64,000 bases of DNA from Eggerthellaceae bacterium (GCA_009782615.1 WRIS01000003.1:89133-153132); one strand, 5' to 3'; shown: positions 37,084 to 46,078, counted from the stretch's first letter. Numbers and translations: made by a program. Notes: a model not told the origin generated them from the letters alone.

Positions 37084-37196
37084 GCTTGTTCGCCTATATT
37101 GTTGTTGAAGATTTCCTGCTTCCACAACATATTGATTGAACAAACATACCCGCTCACTTTTTCTCAAAAATCAGCCCATAGAGACCACGGTTTGCA
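37084..37196 (-). promoter_or_regulatory. leader of the type V-A array
   Basis: The 113 bp between cas2 and the first repeat are AT-rich in part and hold no ORF. New spacers should enter at 37083/37084. No clear -35/-10 pair was recognised. Confidence 0.55.
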
Positions 37197-37469
37197 TCAG
37201 ACGATAATCACCGCTTCATCATCGTGCTTTGCATAGCCATATTTTATCACCTTGCAAGTCTTTGAGGTATGAAAAATCAAAACACTATCAGTTTCAGAAA
37301 AACGTTTCTCCCAAGTGTTCTCAAGATCAGACATAATGCTATCGAGAATCCGGGGCCCATTATCAATCTCGTAAACGGAGTATTGCAATCTGTGCCCAAA
37401 CCGCTGAATGTACTTCGAGAATTTTGTTCTGAGCTTGTTGTCCGCAATGTCATAGCTAATTAGTATCAT
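37197..37469 (-). CDS. cas2: CRISPR-associated endoribonuclease-fold protein Cas2
   Basis: Cas2 forms the adaptation complex with Cas1 that captures and inserts spacers. The 90-aa protein starts MILISYDIADNKLRTKFSKY (ferredoxin-like fold, Asp after the first strand), and has FGHRLQYSVYEI. It lies 1 bp after cas1 and directly before the leader. Confidence 0.95.
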   Translation of the reverse strand: MILISYDIADNKLRTKFSKYIQRFGHRLQYSVYEIDNGPRILDSIMSDLENTWEKRFSETDSVLIFHTSKTCKVIKYGYAKHDDEAVIIV

Positions 37470-37470
37470 G

Positions 37471-38433
37471 TCAGCTCATTTCGTAAAAAGGATAGTTTTC
37501 AATAGCGGACTCACGTACAAACGCTCGATAGTAACTCTGAATATAAAGAAAAATGTCACGCTTGTTGTCAAGAATAGGCTCTAGCAAAAAAAGGATATAA
37601 TCCTTATTCTTTTCACCATGCAAGTAATAGGTACCGTTTCTGCACTCAAAATCTTCCTCTTTGCATTGTCCAAGCGAAATGGCTTTTCTGACCTTGCCGT
37701 CGATTAGAGGACGAAATGGTTCAACTAAATCGCAAACTAAAGACTTCCGCATATAAAATCTCTGGTGCAGAACTCCAACATAAACGTCAAACCCATAAAG
37801 GCGCAGCATGCTTTCAATATAGTTAAAGAGGAGGTTGTACCCAATGTCGAGTGTCACATTAACGTAGTCAAGCTTAGCTCTAGGTTTACGCCCTGGCCAC
37901 AGGCAGTTATTAAAATGCTGAGCAAAATATATTTTTGCTGCCACTCCTTCAATTCCCATAAGCTCATTGATGCTCTCTGTCGCCTGAATTTTACTCTCAT
38001 ATTGTTTAAGGAATGAGATTGCTTCTTTCAGGGCATCACTTTTTGGCCGCTGATGTCCGAGCATAATTCTCTGATTTCTTATTTTGTTTTCTGTTATCCG
38101 TTTTGCAATATCGAGCCCCTCATAAGCGTACTGAACCGACCGCAGCAGTGTATTCCCTTCGGCTTGAAACCCAAATGCACCAATAATCTTTAATGAGCCT
38201 GTCATCAAGAGAATAGGGAAACAAAACTTCCTCGCACGACTTATTACACTAGAAGTGATAGTGAAATTGCCGACAACAAATAGCGCAAAAATCCGATAGC
38301 AGGTAGACTGATGTTTGATTTTGCCTTCTTTGTCTTTGACAACAATGTTGTCATTTGAAAAAGAGAGCTTCTCTCCAGCGTTAATAAATACAAACACCAG
38401 TTGCTTTTTTTCAAATTCATTAACACTAATCAT
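37471..38433 (-). CDS. cas1: CRISPR-associated integrase Cas1
   Basis: Cas1 is the integrase of adaptation. The ATG at 38433 (MISVNEFEKKQLVFVF) gives 320 aa and overlaps cas4 by 8 bp; a longer frame inside cas4 is rejected. Metal-site residues are visible: Glu in MGIEGVAAKIYFAQHF, His in GVLHQRFYMRKSLVCDLVEP, and the following Asp/Glu. Sequence type agrees with Cas12a-linked Cas1. Confidence 0.95.
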   Translation of the reverse strand: MISVNEFEKKQLVFVFINAGEKLSFSNDNIVVKDKEGKIKHQSTCYRIFALFVVGNFTITSSVISRARKFCFPILLMTGSLKIIGAFGFQAEGNTLLRSVQYAYEGLDIAKRITENKIRNQRIMLGHQRPKSDALKEAISFLKQYESKIQATESINELMGIEGVAAKIYFAQHFNNCLWPGRKPRAKLDYVNVTLDIGYNLLFNYIESMLRLYGFDVYVGVLHQRFYMRKSLVCDLVEPFRPLIDGKVRKAISLGQCKEEDFECRNGTYYLHGEKNKDYILFLLEPILDNKRDIFLYIQSYYRAFVRESAIENYPFYEMS

Positions 38434-38986
38434 TGCAGCCCCACTTACACGCATACGAATATATACAGGATTCGCATTTTGCTTGATTTGTTTGCCCAAA
38501 ACCTAGAAGTGAAAAGTTCCTAATTTCCTCAATTAGTGCTTCAAACTTGCTCCTCATTAAGTCATTTTTCTGCGGTAAGTCAATTGGATAATTCTTGTTG
38601 TCGTCAATGCTGTGAAGAACAATTTTCTTTACATTGTAGCCCATCTCCTGCAAGGCAAAACACTGGGCGTAGACTTGAAAAACGTACCCGTCAAAGATTT
38701 GCTTGATTTGCTTCTTGCTCTCTGTCAGGCGTCCACTCGCAGTATCAAACTTATCGATTTTGCCAATTAGGCCGTATTTTTCGCTATATACAGCAATACC
38801 TTGCAGGACGTCTTTTCGCGAAGTATATGTGTTGTTGTCCATACTGCTATGTGCATGTGCCCCAGCAATCTGGGGCACATCCTTAAAAACCATTCCATCA
38901 AGCTCTTGGTACATATTGTGGAAATAAATTGAGGCAGGACAAAAAACGAAGTCATTAAGCAGCGTTATTGCAATCGGCTCTTCCAC
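38426..38986 (-). CDS. cas4: CRISPR-associated exonuclease Cas4
   Basis: Cas4 trims prespacers and helps select PAM-adjacent ends. The 186-aa protein has an N-terminal Cys (FCPAS), a RecB-like nuclease core (GKIDKFD...LTESKK), and the C-terminal iron-sulfur cysteines CESCIYSYACKWGC. It starts 4 bp after cas12a, in one operon. Confidence 0.94.
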   Translation of the reverse strand: MEEPIAITLLNDFVFCPASIYFHNMYQELDGMVFKDVPQIAGAHAHSSMDNNTYTSRKDVLQGIAVYSEKYGLIGKIDKFDTASGRLTESKKQIKQIFDGYVFQVYAQCFALQEMGYNVKKIVLHSIDDNKNYPIDLPQKNDLMRSKFEALIEEIRNFSLLGFGQTNQAKCESCIYSYACKWGCND

Positions 38987-38990
38987 AAGG

Positions 38991-41900
38991 TCACTCCACC
39001 CACTCCTTACCCTGAATAAACCTCAGCCACGCCTCGTTTGGCTTTTTGGGGTAAGCAATTCCCCGTAAGCCTTTTTCATTCATTTCAATTTCCTCTCTCA
39101 ACAATTGTAGCCCTTTTAACGCAATGTTATACGAGCCGTTGGCGTCAGCATTTTCAGGCAAGTTTTTACAGCCCTCTTTGCTCATAAAGAACTCTCCAGT
39201 GTCATTCATGACGGGCGAGATAATGCAGTCGTGCTGCTCCTCGTCGCTCGGAGCAGTACTGTATCGAAGCTTCAAAAGATTTTTAAATTGTTTTAGAAGC
39301 TTCTTTCCAAACTCTTTGGTTTCCTGTGCAGCAATATCGCTTCTCAGGTCATGTCCGTCATGATAGCTAATGCCTGCGTTGTCAAAAATATCCTTTAATT
39401 CTTGATTAACATTTATCTCATCAACTTCATATTTTCGTCCTGCATTAGTTGTCCTTGCCGTTCCAATCCATCGCTTATCGCCCCAGGAACAAACAGTCCA
39501 TTTTGTTTGGGGGGATAAACAGCGTGTGTGATAGTCAGCATAGTCAAAAGAGAACTCAAAGTAGTTGGTATCACAGTTGTATTTTATGCTTTCCATCTTT
39601 GAGAAAAAGTTAGTCGCGTCTGCCAGCTCACGATTCCGCATAAATAGATCACAAAATCCTGTTGTGGGGTCAATATGCGACGTGTTCCATGCCGGGACAT
39701 AGAATATGAAACCACTTTGCTTACCTAGCTTTTCGAAAGACTCAAACGGTGCAGCCAATTGATATCCTCTTAGAACCCCACCTGCCTGATTGACGTCAAC
39801 ATCATTCGGCTTCAAGGCAAAGTAATTCAACTTGTCTATCAACTGTTTCTCGAATTTTTGATAAACCTGTTTTTCCACCTTAAAACGTCCTCGCTTAAAT
39901 CCAAAATTCAAGTCCTCCAAAACAAGGATTGCATTATTGTCCACCATCATCTTTGCCAGCTTGTTAACAACTAGAGATAAATACCCTTCCTTCAGATCAA
40001 CAATCTTGCTAATCTTTTTCCAATTTTTCCTCGCTTCATCACGCTCTTTTTCTCGTTCATGAAGTTTTTCCCTATAGTCAACTCCATTTAAGCTATTGAG
40101 GCTATCCTGTTCCAGAATAGTGCCTTGTTGATCCATAAGCGTGTAGTAAAGGAGATGACGTTCTCCACGGTCAATGCCGATAATCTTTACCTCTTTATTG
40201 CACTCGAGATAGTCAAGCGCCTTTGAGTTAAAGGCTTGGCTGGCAGCCGCCTTTGAGTTAAAGGCTTGGCTGCCAGCCGCCTTAAAGTTGATGGTAATGG
40301 GCACATGGAAAAAATACTGATCTTCTGTATAACGCTTATCCTTCACGATGTCATACGCTGCAGTTCTAGATTTGACTTTCTTTTTATCAACAAGTTCTTT
40401 AGCCTCATCACACAAAGACTCATATGCAAGTTCTCCGTTGAGGTGCTTAAAAAGCTCTAAATAGACCTTTCCTGATATGCGCCTAACGATTGTTTTGCCG
40501 GAAATTTTGTCTAGTTCCTCATACGTTCGATTTACAAGTTTTTCTCCCGTCTTGTGCACCACAGGATTTTCAATGCTCCCCCGTCGATAAAAAAGTTCCG
40601 CTTCACCATTTAGCTTGAGTACCACGTCCTCAAGATTCTCCTTAGAAAACAAATTCTCTAAGTAAAGGGTGTGGAGATTCTTTCTAGATGCTCCCTCCCT
40701 ATTTCTAATGTGCGGGGAAAAATCGCGGTTATAAATCTGGAATAGGTAAATTTTCCCGTCATCCACCAATTGGTCAACATAAAAAGCGTCAATGTCGATA
40801 AACCTGAGTTTATACCCTTGCTGCTGCACTTCGGTGTAAAACCCTGCTATATCTTTGTACGAGGATGTTTCCGAAAACTTGAAACCAAACTGCGACCAGT
40901 CAGGGTGACGAGCAATGCTGTCCTTGAAAAAATCGATGAGCATATGACAATCTTGCAGGGAAAACGCGTTGCCTTTTTTGAAGGTTCCCTGCTCGTAAAT
41001 CTGCATTATTTTGTCTGATGGATTATAGAAATCAAGATTTGATGCAGCAAAAAAAACTTTCGGAAGCATCTTGTTTGGTCCTGGCAGAAACTTATAGATC
41101 ATTTTTTGATAGATCTCACCTGTTGTTGCCTTTGGAGCATCGATAAACGATTTTCGATGCTCGGGATTCATAATTGCAAGATAAAAAAGATCATCTTTTC
41201 TGAGGAGCGTTGCCATGTTGGCGGATTCTTTGTTTATATCCCAACCATCACATAGTGTCGGACTCTCAAAATTCAATTTGAACTTCTCTTGACTGTACGG
41301 TTTTTGAGTTACATAGTTACGAACCCGATTGTAGAGGGGAACTATATCACTCATGAGATGGACTATCTGATCAAAATCTACATAAAAGCCTAAATCTCGA
41401 TCTTCTTCAGAAGAGCCTTCGAACAACTTTAATACATGTAAAAACTCAAGCAAAATATCAAGATATTCCCTTATTGCATTCGTTGCGTTTTCATCTTGGA
41501 GAAGCCTTCTCTGCCCAGAAGTAAACCTATGAGCAAGTTCAGAAACTTTGACATACGCCTCGTTGGCTTTTGATTTCAAATCGCCTAATTGCATACTAAT
41601 GAGACCCAAATCAAGGCTCTGGCCTGAAATTTCTAGAGCTGAGCATATATCACTTAAAGAAAAACAACCGCTCTTACGCCACGATTCTGCCTGCTTTTTG
41701 GTCATTCCAGAAGTTGGACCTAACTCTTCTTCGGTCACACACCAATCAAGAGCATCTCCAACTATGCTCCAATGGCCAAGAAATTGCGACGATAGCTTTT
41801 TGAGATTCTTGGCGGGAATAAAAATATGGTTCAGGTCATAATTGGATATATGTTGCAAAAGCTCCAAGGCTCTCTCAAGCGATGATATATTACCAAATTC

Positions 41901-42890
41901 AGCCATGGACATATTGAGGTTGTCGGACACAACGCAAATAGCCGAAAAAGCTTCGTAGTCGTTTTCAAGTGGGTCATAGACAAACGAGTGAGTAGTTCTA
42001 TCAGACAAAATTTGTTTGTGCAGCAACTGCAACTTAAGCTTTTGCTTTTTGCCATCAGTTTTATCTTGGTGTTGAGCTAGGTTGACATGCTCGTTTATAC
42101 CCCGAACCTTCTTGTTGCCCTCAAGCGTTCTACCGCCAATCATTCCGTTGTAGCGGTCTATCCCTATCTGGCTCAAAACCTTGTTGAAATTCTGTAGGAT
42201 AAAAAGATCCTTGAATTCAAAGTCGGGAAAGATTGTTTTGAGTTCGTTTTCCGCAGCTTTCAGTGCCGATGGGTATTCCTGCTCTATCTTCCTTAGAACG
42301 CTAATATTTTCGAGATAACGTCCAAAATTCACATGAACGGTGCGATGAGCGATAGATGTTGGAAGCTCATCAACAGAATACACATTTTTCCTGTTTTCAA
42401 AGAAACCAGTGAAATAGGTCGCAAAACCTTTGAACTTACTCAACACTTCCTGCACTTCTTGATCATTTTCAAAATAACGAGGCAATATCACAGAAATAAG
42501 CTCTTTCTTGAAAAGAAGCTTGAAATCTGGTCTCATCGAAAAGAGATTGATAATTGCTTTGCGCATGGTCGCCTGCTCTGCTTTAACTCTCGCGGCAAGC
42601 GCGGTCTTATCCTCCGTTTTTGGCTGTTTGTGAGCTGCGATTGCTTCGGCAAGTCCATTCCAGTCCAAGCAATTGCTTTGCTTTTCTAAAACATTTTCGA
42701 TTAACTCAGCATGAAAAATATCGATTTTTTCCTTTATAAAATTGTAGTCCCTCGCACGCTGTTCATCGCACGAGATAATGCCCCGCTCTTGAATAAACTC
42801 TTCCGTCCGACCAACTGGAATCAGCCGATTCCGTAAAGTTTTTTGTAGAGGGTACACGCCGATAAAATGTTCAAAATTTCTGTCTTTCAT
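38991..42890 (-). CDS. cas12a: type V-A CRISPR effector nuclease Cas12a
   Basis: Cas12a processes its own crRNA and cuts dsDNA next to T-rich PAMs. I place the start at ATG 42890 (MKDRNFEHFIGVYPLQKTLR), giving 1299 aa; AAAGGGGA lies just upstream. The frame stays open to 43025 but that part has no family similarity. RuvC residues: Asp907 in IIGIDRGERH, Glu992 in LVLEDLNFGF, Asp1249 in NADANGSYNIA, matching the positions in known Cas12a proteins. A perfect-length 10-residue tandem duplication (SQAFNSK twice, residues 871-890; DNA 40221-40280) sits just before RuvC-I. The nuclease appears intact. Confidence 0.97.
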   Translation of the reverse strand: MKDRNFEHFIGVYPLQKTLRNRLIPVGRTEEFIQERGIISCDEQRARDYNFIKEKIDIFHAELIENVLEKQSNCLDWNGLAEAIAAHKQPKTEDKTALAARVKAEQATMRKAIINLFSMRPDFKLLFKKELISVILPRYFENDQEVQEVLSKFKGFATYFTGFFENRKNVYSVDELPTSIAHRTVHVNFGRYLENISVLRKIEQEYPSALKAAENELKTIFPDFEFKDLFILQNFNKVLSQIGIDRYNGMIGGRTLEGNKKVRGINEHVNLAQHQDKTDGKKQKLKLQLLHKQILSDRTTHSFVYDPLENDYEAFSAICVVSDNLNMSMAEFGNISSLERALELLQHISNYDLNHIFIPAKNLKKLSSQFLGHWSIVGDALDWCVTEEELGPTSGMTKKQAESWRKSGCFSLSDICSALEISGQSLDLGLISMQLGDLKSKANEAYVKVSELAHRFTSGQRRLLQDENATNAIREYLDILLEFLHVLKLFEGSSEEDRDLGFYVDFDQIVHLMSDIVPLYNRVRNYVTQKPYSQEKFKLNFESPTLCDGWDINKESANMATLLRKDDLFYLAIMNPEHRKSFIDAPKATTGEIYQKMIYKFLPGPNKMLPKVFFAASNLDFYNPSDKIMQIYEQGTFKKGNAFSLQDCHMLIDFFKDSIARHPDWSQFGFKFSETSSYKDIAGFYTEVQQQGYKLRFIDIDAFYVDQLVDDGKIYLFQIYNRDFSPHIRNREGASRKNLHTLYLENLFSKENLEDVVLKLNGEAELFYRRGSIENPVVHKTGEKLVNRTYEELDKISGKTIVRRISGKVYLELFKHLNGELAYESLCDEAKELVDKKKVKSRTAAYDIVKDKRYTEDQYFFHVPITINFKAAGSQAFNSKAAASQAFNSKALDYLECNKEVKIIGIDRGERHLLYYTLMDQQGTILEQDSLNSLNGVDYREKLHEREKERDEARKNWKKISKIVDLKEGYLSLVVNKLAKMMVDNNAILVLEDLNFGFKRGRFKVEKQVYQKFEKQLIDKLNYFALKPNDVDVNQAGGVLRGYQLAAPFESFEKLGKQSGFIFYVPAWNTSHIDPTTGFCDLFMRNRELADATNFFSKMESIKYNCDTNYFEFSFDYADYHTRCLSPQTKWTVCSWGDKRWIGTARTTNAGRKYEVDEINVNQELKDIFDNAGISYHDGHDLRSDIAAQETKEFGKKLLKQFKNLLKLRYSTAPSDEEQHDCIISPVMNDTGEFFMSKEGCKNLPENADANGSYNIALKGLQLLREEIEMNEKGLRGIAYPKKPNEAWLRFIQGKEWVE

Positions 42891-43073
42891 CATTCCCCTT
42901 TCATCGAGGACAGTTAATATCGAAATATCTGGTCGAACGAACCAAGGAGCGCATGGATAGTTCGCTCGACCAAACAAATCAACAATACCAAAAAAATTAA
43001 AGATCGTCAATGTTATACACGCCATAAAATTTTGAAACTCAAATTAACCAAAAAACATGTCAATCACACGCCA

Positions 43074-43101
43074 ATCTACAAGAGTAGAAATTCCCGTAGA
43101 C
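43074..43101 (-). ncRNA. solitary shortened Cas12a repeat with its own promoter (candidate Cas-regulating crRNA)
   Basis: On the minus strand GTCTACGGG is followed by AATTTCTACTCTTGTAGAT, which keeps the Cas12a stem TCTAC/GTAGA but lacks the rest of the array repeat. It is followed by spacer-like sequence beginning TGGCGTGTGATTGACATG, with no second repeat. It lies about 180 nt upstream of the cas12a start, in the same direction. I found no target for it by eye in the flanking 300 bp. Confidence 0.6.
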
Positions 43102-43103
43102 TT

Positions 43104-43131
43104 ATTATACGACAAATTGTTTTTAGGTCTA
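43104..43131 (-). promoter_or_regulatory. promoter upstream of the solitary repeat and cas12a
   Basis: -35 TAGACC (43126-43131), 16-bp spacer, -10 TATAAT (43104-43109) on the minus strand. Transcription would start at the solitary repeat and continue into cas12a-cas4-cas1-cas2. Confidence 0.6.
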
Positions 43132-43186
43132 GTTGCAGGATTAGCATGGTCATATAAGACAGCGCTACCCTAGGCCATAGACCAAG

Positions 43187-44194
43187 CTATTCGGCACGTA
43201 TTCCAGCTTCAATTCCTTCCTCTTCACTGGCACTGATGCTGTACCTACTGCCATGATTAGAGCCGTCTTCTAGCTGCGAAACATGCCGAACCCACTGGAG
43301 ATTGTCCAGATTATTATCAGAAAGGTCGCCGTTTTTATGGGCAAGATGACCGCTGCCTTCTACGAGAAAGTCGCAATGGCTAGGCTTGGAATCTGTCCAT
43401 ACCGAAGCAACAAGATAATCCACTGCATACTTTGAGATAGTTCCTAGTTCATTTTTTAGATTGACAAAACGCCGTCCCGGTTCATAATATCCGAGAATTG
43501 CTCGATGGTCGCAACTTATTATCAGCCCTTGCCTGTTTATCCAATAAAGGTTGTGGTAGCTGGGCACTTCACGCCATTCTTTCCCAGGGTTTTTTATTGC
43601 AAAATGAAACTCTGATCTCGGAGACATCGATAATTCATCTGTCTCAGAATCATTGTTGCCAGCAGTACCATTTTTTTCGTCATGAATTAATGCGTGAGCT
43701 CGTTTTGACAAGACAATAAGATTTGCCGCCCTATTGTCATAGCGATTTCCATTCAAATGATGAACAGTCATTTCATCGGAAAATGCCTCTCCCGGATAAA
43801 ATGCCTTCACCACAAGCTGGTGTACGTAATATCTTCTTAGCCCTGTTTTATTATCGGGGGCAGAAGCTATGCCAACACAAAGATATTTTCCTTTTTCTTC
43901 ATAGATGGGAATTTCGTTGCCGTTTTCATCTCTAATCCGTCCTAGTGATGAAACGCCTAGGTAGCGTCTTCCAACATAGATGTTTTTCCAAATTTCAACA
44001 CTATGAAGTTCCGGACGAAGAGCACAACCAAGCGCTTTTTCGGGGTTTTCAAAACACCCCGCCCCATTACAGACCCACGATTCGCCAGCAAGCATTATGT
44101 CAATCCCATCAGCCGACCAGCGAGTGGGCGTGTATCCAGCGCGCAGCATTTTTGCTGCGCGCCATAAAGAGAGGAGAGTTTCTGAGAGTTTCAT
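43187..44194 (-). CDS. HNH endonuclease-like protein with two NUMOD4/HNH modules
   Basis: The 335-aa protein has a NUMOD4-like motif (VEIWKNIYVGRRYLGVSSLG) and an HNH core (MTVHHLNGNRYDNRAANLIV). A second similar module follows (EWREVPSYHNLYWINRQGL, then LAHKNGDLSDNNLDNLQWV). Such proteins are common as homing endonucleases of phages and introns. Its start lies 2 bp beyond the HIRAN gene stop, so both are one operon. A role in defence or mobility next to cas12a is inference. Confidence 0.75.
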   Translation of the reverse strand: MKLSETLLSLWRAAKMLRAGYTPTRWSADGIDIMLAGESWVCNGAGCFENPEKALGCALRPELHSVEIWKNIYVGRRYLGVSSLGRIRDENGNEIPIYEEKGKYLCVGIASAPDNKTGLRRYYVHQLVVKAFYPGEAFSDEMTVHHLNGNRYDNRAANLIVLSKRAHALIHDEKNGTAGNNDSETDELSMSPRSEFHFAIKNPGKEWREVPSYHNLYWINRQGLIISCDHRAILGYYEPGRRFVNLKNELGTISKYAVDYLVASVWTDSKPSHCDFLVEGSGHLAHKNGDLSDNNLDNLQWVRHVSQLEDGSNHGSRYSISASEEEGIEAGIRAE

Positions 44195-44196
44195 GC

Positions 44197-44604
44197 CTAT
44201 CTGCTTTCGCTGCTTTCGGCAGCTGCCCCGATTTCATCGCTTTCACTGCCTTCGCCGTCCTCAGTGTTTTCGAGGGCGTCTTCGCGTGCGTCTTTCACAC
44301 GAATAGTGACGTGCACTTGCTGCTCGAGGGGCGCCTCAGGGTTTATCTGAGTAACACTTGCAGTAAAAACGTCATGCCCATAAAAAAGCAGTTGCTGCAC
44401 TTGAAGGTTGCACCTACTGGGAATGTAGCCAATCTTCACTCCCTCAAAGAAAAGTTCAACTGCCCGCGGATCATAGGGGTTGTCAGATTCGACCTTCATA
44501 TCAAGAGCCATGCCAACCTGCAACGGCTGCTCTAACTCAACCGCATCCCAGTACGTATAGCCCGCAATATAAAAGTCAATAAAATGTCGAGAAAACCTAT
44601 ACAT
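44197..44604 (-). CDS. HIRAN-domain protein
   Basis: The start at 44604 (MYRFSRHFIDFYIAGYTYWD) with GGAGG upstream gives 135 aa. The HIRAN core is visible (MKVESDNPYDPRAVELFFEG, VKIGYIPSRCN). HIRAN domains bind DNA ends or single strands and often accompany nucleases or helicases. The C-terminus is an acidic Ser/Glu tail. It is co-transcribed with the HNH gene and divergent from the WYL regulator. Confidence 0.8.
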   Translation of the reverse strand: MYRFSRHFIDFYIAGYTYWDAVELEQPLQVGMALDMKVESDNPYDPRAVELFFEGVKIGYIPSRCNLQVQQLLFYGHDVFTASVTQINPEAPLEQQVHVTIRVKDAREDALENTEDGEGSESDEIGAAAESSESR

Positions 44605-44628
44605 AAGACCTACCTCCACTTCCTTCCC

Positions 44629-44706
44629 TGTCCGAAAAGTCGGACACAATCTTACCGATTACGCTCCTATACAATACCTGGTTTTTTAGTTGTAGGTGTA
44701 CTACAA
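44629..44706. promoter_or_regulatory. two inverted repeats in the HIRAN/WYL divergent region
   Basis: TGTCCGA-N4-TCGGACA (44629-44646) and TTGTAG-N5-CTACAA (44690-44706) lie in the 158-bp region between divergent genes. Both are perfect and suit a dimeric regulator, the WYL protein being the obvious candidate. Confidence 0.5.
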
Positions 44707-44762
44707 TAGGGACAGTAATATATTTTCTGTGCTGTACTATACGCACAAAGAAAGGTTGACTT

Positions 44763-45755
44763 ATGACCAAAGGTTCTCAACGAAAAGCAAAACTCCTTCA
44801 TCTGCAAGATATCTTGCTTGAAGAAACCGACGACGACCATGGTCTCACCATGCCCCAAATCATAGAGCATCTTCAAGAGCGCGGCATTGGTGCCGAGCGT
44901 AAGGCACTCTACGACGATATAGATACCTTAGAAGCCCACGGACTTGACATCATCAAAAGACGGGAGCCGCAAATGGAATATGCTGTTGGCACTCGAGAAT
45001 TCCAACTAGCCGAACTTCTGCTTTTGGCTGATGCAGTTCAAAGTTCCCGATTCCTTACGAAGAAGAAGAGTGAGGAGCTCATCAAGAAGCTACGGAAGTT
45101 GACTTCCAGACATCACAAAAGCCTCTTTGACAAAAGCATGCATGTTGGCGGACGTATCAAGATGCAAAATGATAGTGTCTATTACAATATTGACGGCATA
45201 CAAGAAGCCATTAAGAACAAAAAGAAAATTGCCTTCCAATATTTAGGCTACGAATTCAAAGAAAAAATCCTCAAACACAATGAGAAATGGTACTCCGAGA
45301 GTCCTGTTGCTCTGATATATAAAGACGAGTACTACTATTTACTTACTTACAACGACGTTGACGATAGGCCTGTAACCTTTCGCGTTGATCGCATGGTTAA
45401 CATCAAAAGAACCAGCGAAGCCATACCGCGACTTGACGCTATAAAAAATCTTGACGTACAGAAATACGTTTTGCTCGCATTTAGCATGTTTGAGGGCGAA
45501 GAAAGGTCTATAACGCTCAAGTTTGACAAGTCGCTCGTTGGATCGGTTATCGACCGCTTCGGACCAGAGATTGATATTTTCAAGATAGACGAATCGAGCG
45601 CCCTAATACACGTGCGTGTGATGAAAAGTGCCATGTTCTTCGGCTGGCTTTCCCAATTCGGCACCAAGATTAAGCTTGAAGGTCCTCCAGAACTTGTAGA
45701 GGAATACAAAGCCTACCTTAGGGGCATTCTGGAAGTGTATTGTGAAGAGGAGTAG
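44763..45755 (+). CDS. WYL-domain transcriptional regulator
   Basis: The 330-aa protein has an N-terminal winged helix (GLTMPQIIEHLQERGIGAER, KALYDDIDTLE) and a WYL domain (IKNKKKIAFQYLGYEFKEKI, KWYSESPVALIYKDEYYYLL). WYL regulators often control phage-defence and CRISPR genes by sensing ligands or nucleic acids. Its place beside HIRAN-HNH and cas12a suits that role, but the target is unproven. Confidence 0.88.
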   Translation: MTKGSQRKAKLLHLQDILLEETDDDHGLTMPQIIEHLQERGIGAERKALYDDIDTLEAHGLDIIKRREPQMEYAVGTREFQLAELLLLADAVQSSRFLTKKKSEELIKKLRKLTSRHHKSLFDKSMHVGGRIKMQNDSVYYNIDGIQEAIKNKKKIAFQYLGYEFKEKILKHNEKWYSESPVALIYKDEYYYLLTYNDVDDRPVTFRVDRMVNIKRTSEAIPRLDAIKNLDVQKYVLLAFSMFEGEERSITLKFDKSLVGSVIDRFGPEIDIFKIDESSALIHVRVMKSAMFFGWLSQFGTKIKLEGPPELVEEYKAYLRGILEVYCEEE

Positions 45756-45765
45756 CGGAACAGAA

Positions 45766-45818
45766 TTGCCTTCTTGCTTCCTTCATGCTATGATGACTTA
45801 GTTTAGAGACTTAGTTTA
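45766..45818 (+). promoter_or_regulatory. promoter and direct repeats of the Phd/PIN operon
   Basis: -35 TTGCCT (45766-45771), 17 bp, -10 TATGAT (45789-45794) with extended TGC. Just downstream is an 11-bp direct repeat GACTTAGTTTA (45795-45805 and 45808-45818), a likely operator for the antitoxin. Confidence 0.65.
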
Positions 45819-45835
45819 CTTCGTTAGGAAGAAAC

Positions 45836-46078
45836 ATGAAACAAGTTAACATGCATGAGGCAAAAACGCATCTTTCTTCGCTGGTAGAAGATGCAGTGCT
45901 CGGAGAACCCTTCATCATCGCAAAATCGGGAACCCCCCAGGTTATAGTGTATTCCTATTACGTAATTAACGAGGCGGGTGGACGCACTGGATTCATGCCA
46001 GAGATCCAAATTCCCGACAACTTCAATACGCTTGACCAGGAAAAAATCGCAGCCCTGTTTAACGGAACAACCCTATGA
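45836..46078 (+). CDS. Phd/YefM-type antitoxin
   Basis: The 80-aa antitoxin starts MKQVNMHEAKTHLSSLVEDA and has GEPFIIAKSGTPQVIV, the Phd/YefM DNA-binding fold. It overlaps the PIN toxin by 4 bp (ATGA). It should neutralise the toxin and repress the operon. Confidence 0.85.
   Translation: MKQVNMHEAKTHLSSLVEDAVLGEPFIIAKSGTPQVIVYSYYVINEAGGRTGFMPEIQIPDNFNTLDQEKIAALFNGTTL

Noticed and set aside
42891..43025. Longer Cas12a reading frame giving 1344 aa
   Set aside because: The first 45 residues show no family likeness, there is no ribosome site before ATG 43025, and MKDRNFEHFIGVYPLQKTLR aligns with known Cas12a starts.
43046..43073. A target for the spacer-like sequence after the solitary repeat within the cas12a promoter region
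   Set aside because: No stretch of about ten matching bases beside a TTTV-type PAM was found by eye in the flanking 300 bp or in the array leader. A computed search is needed.
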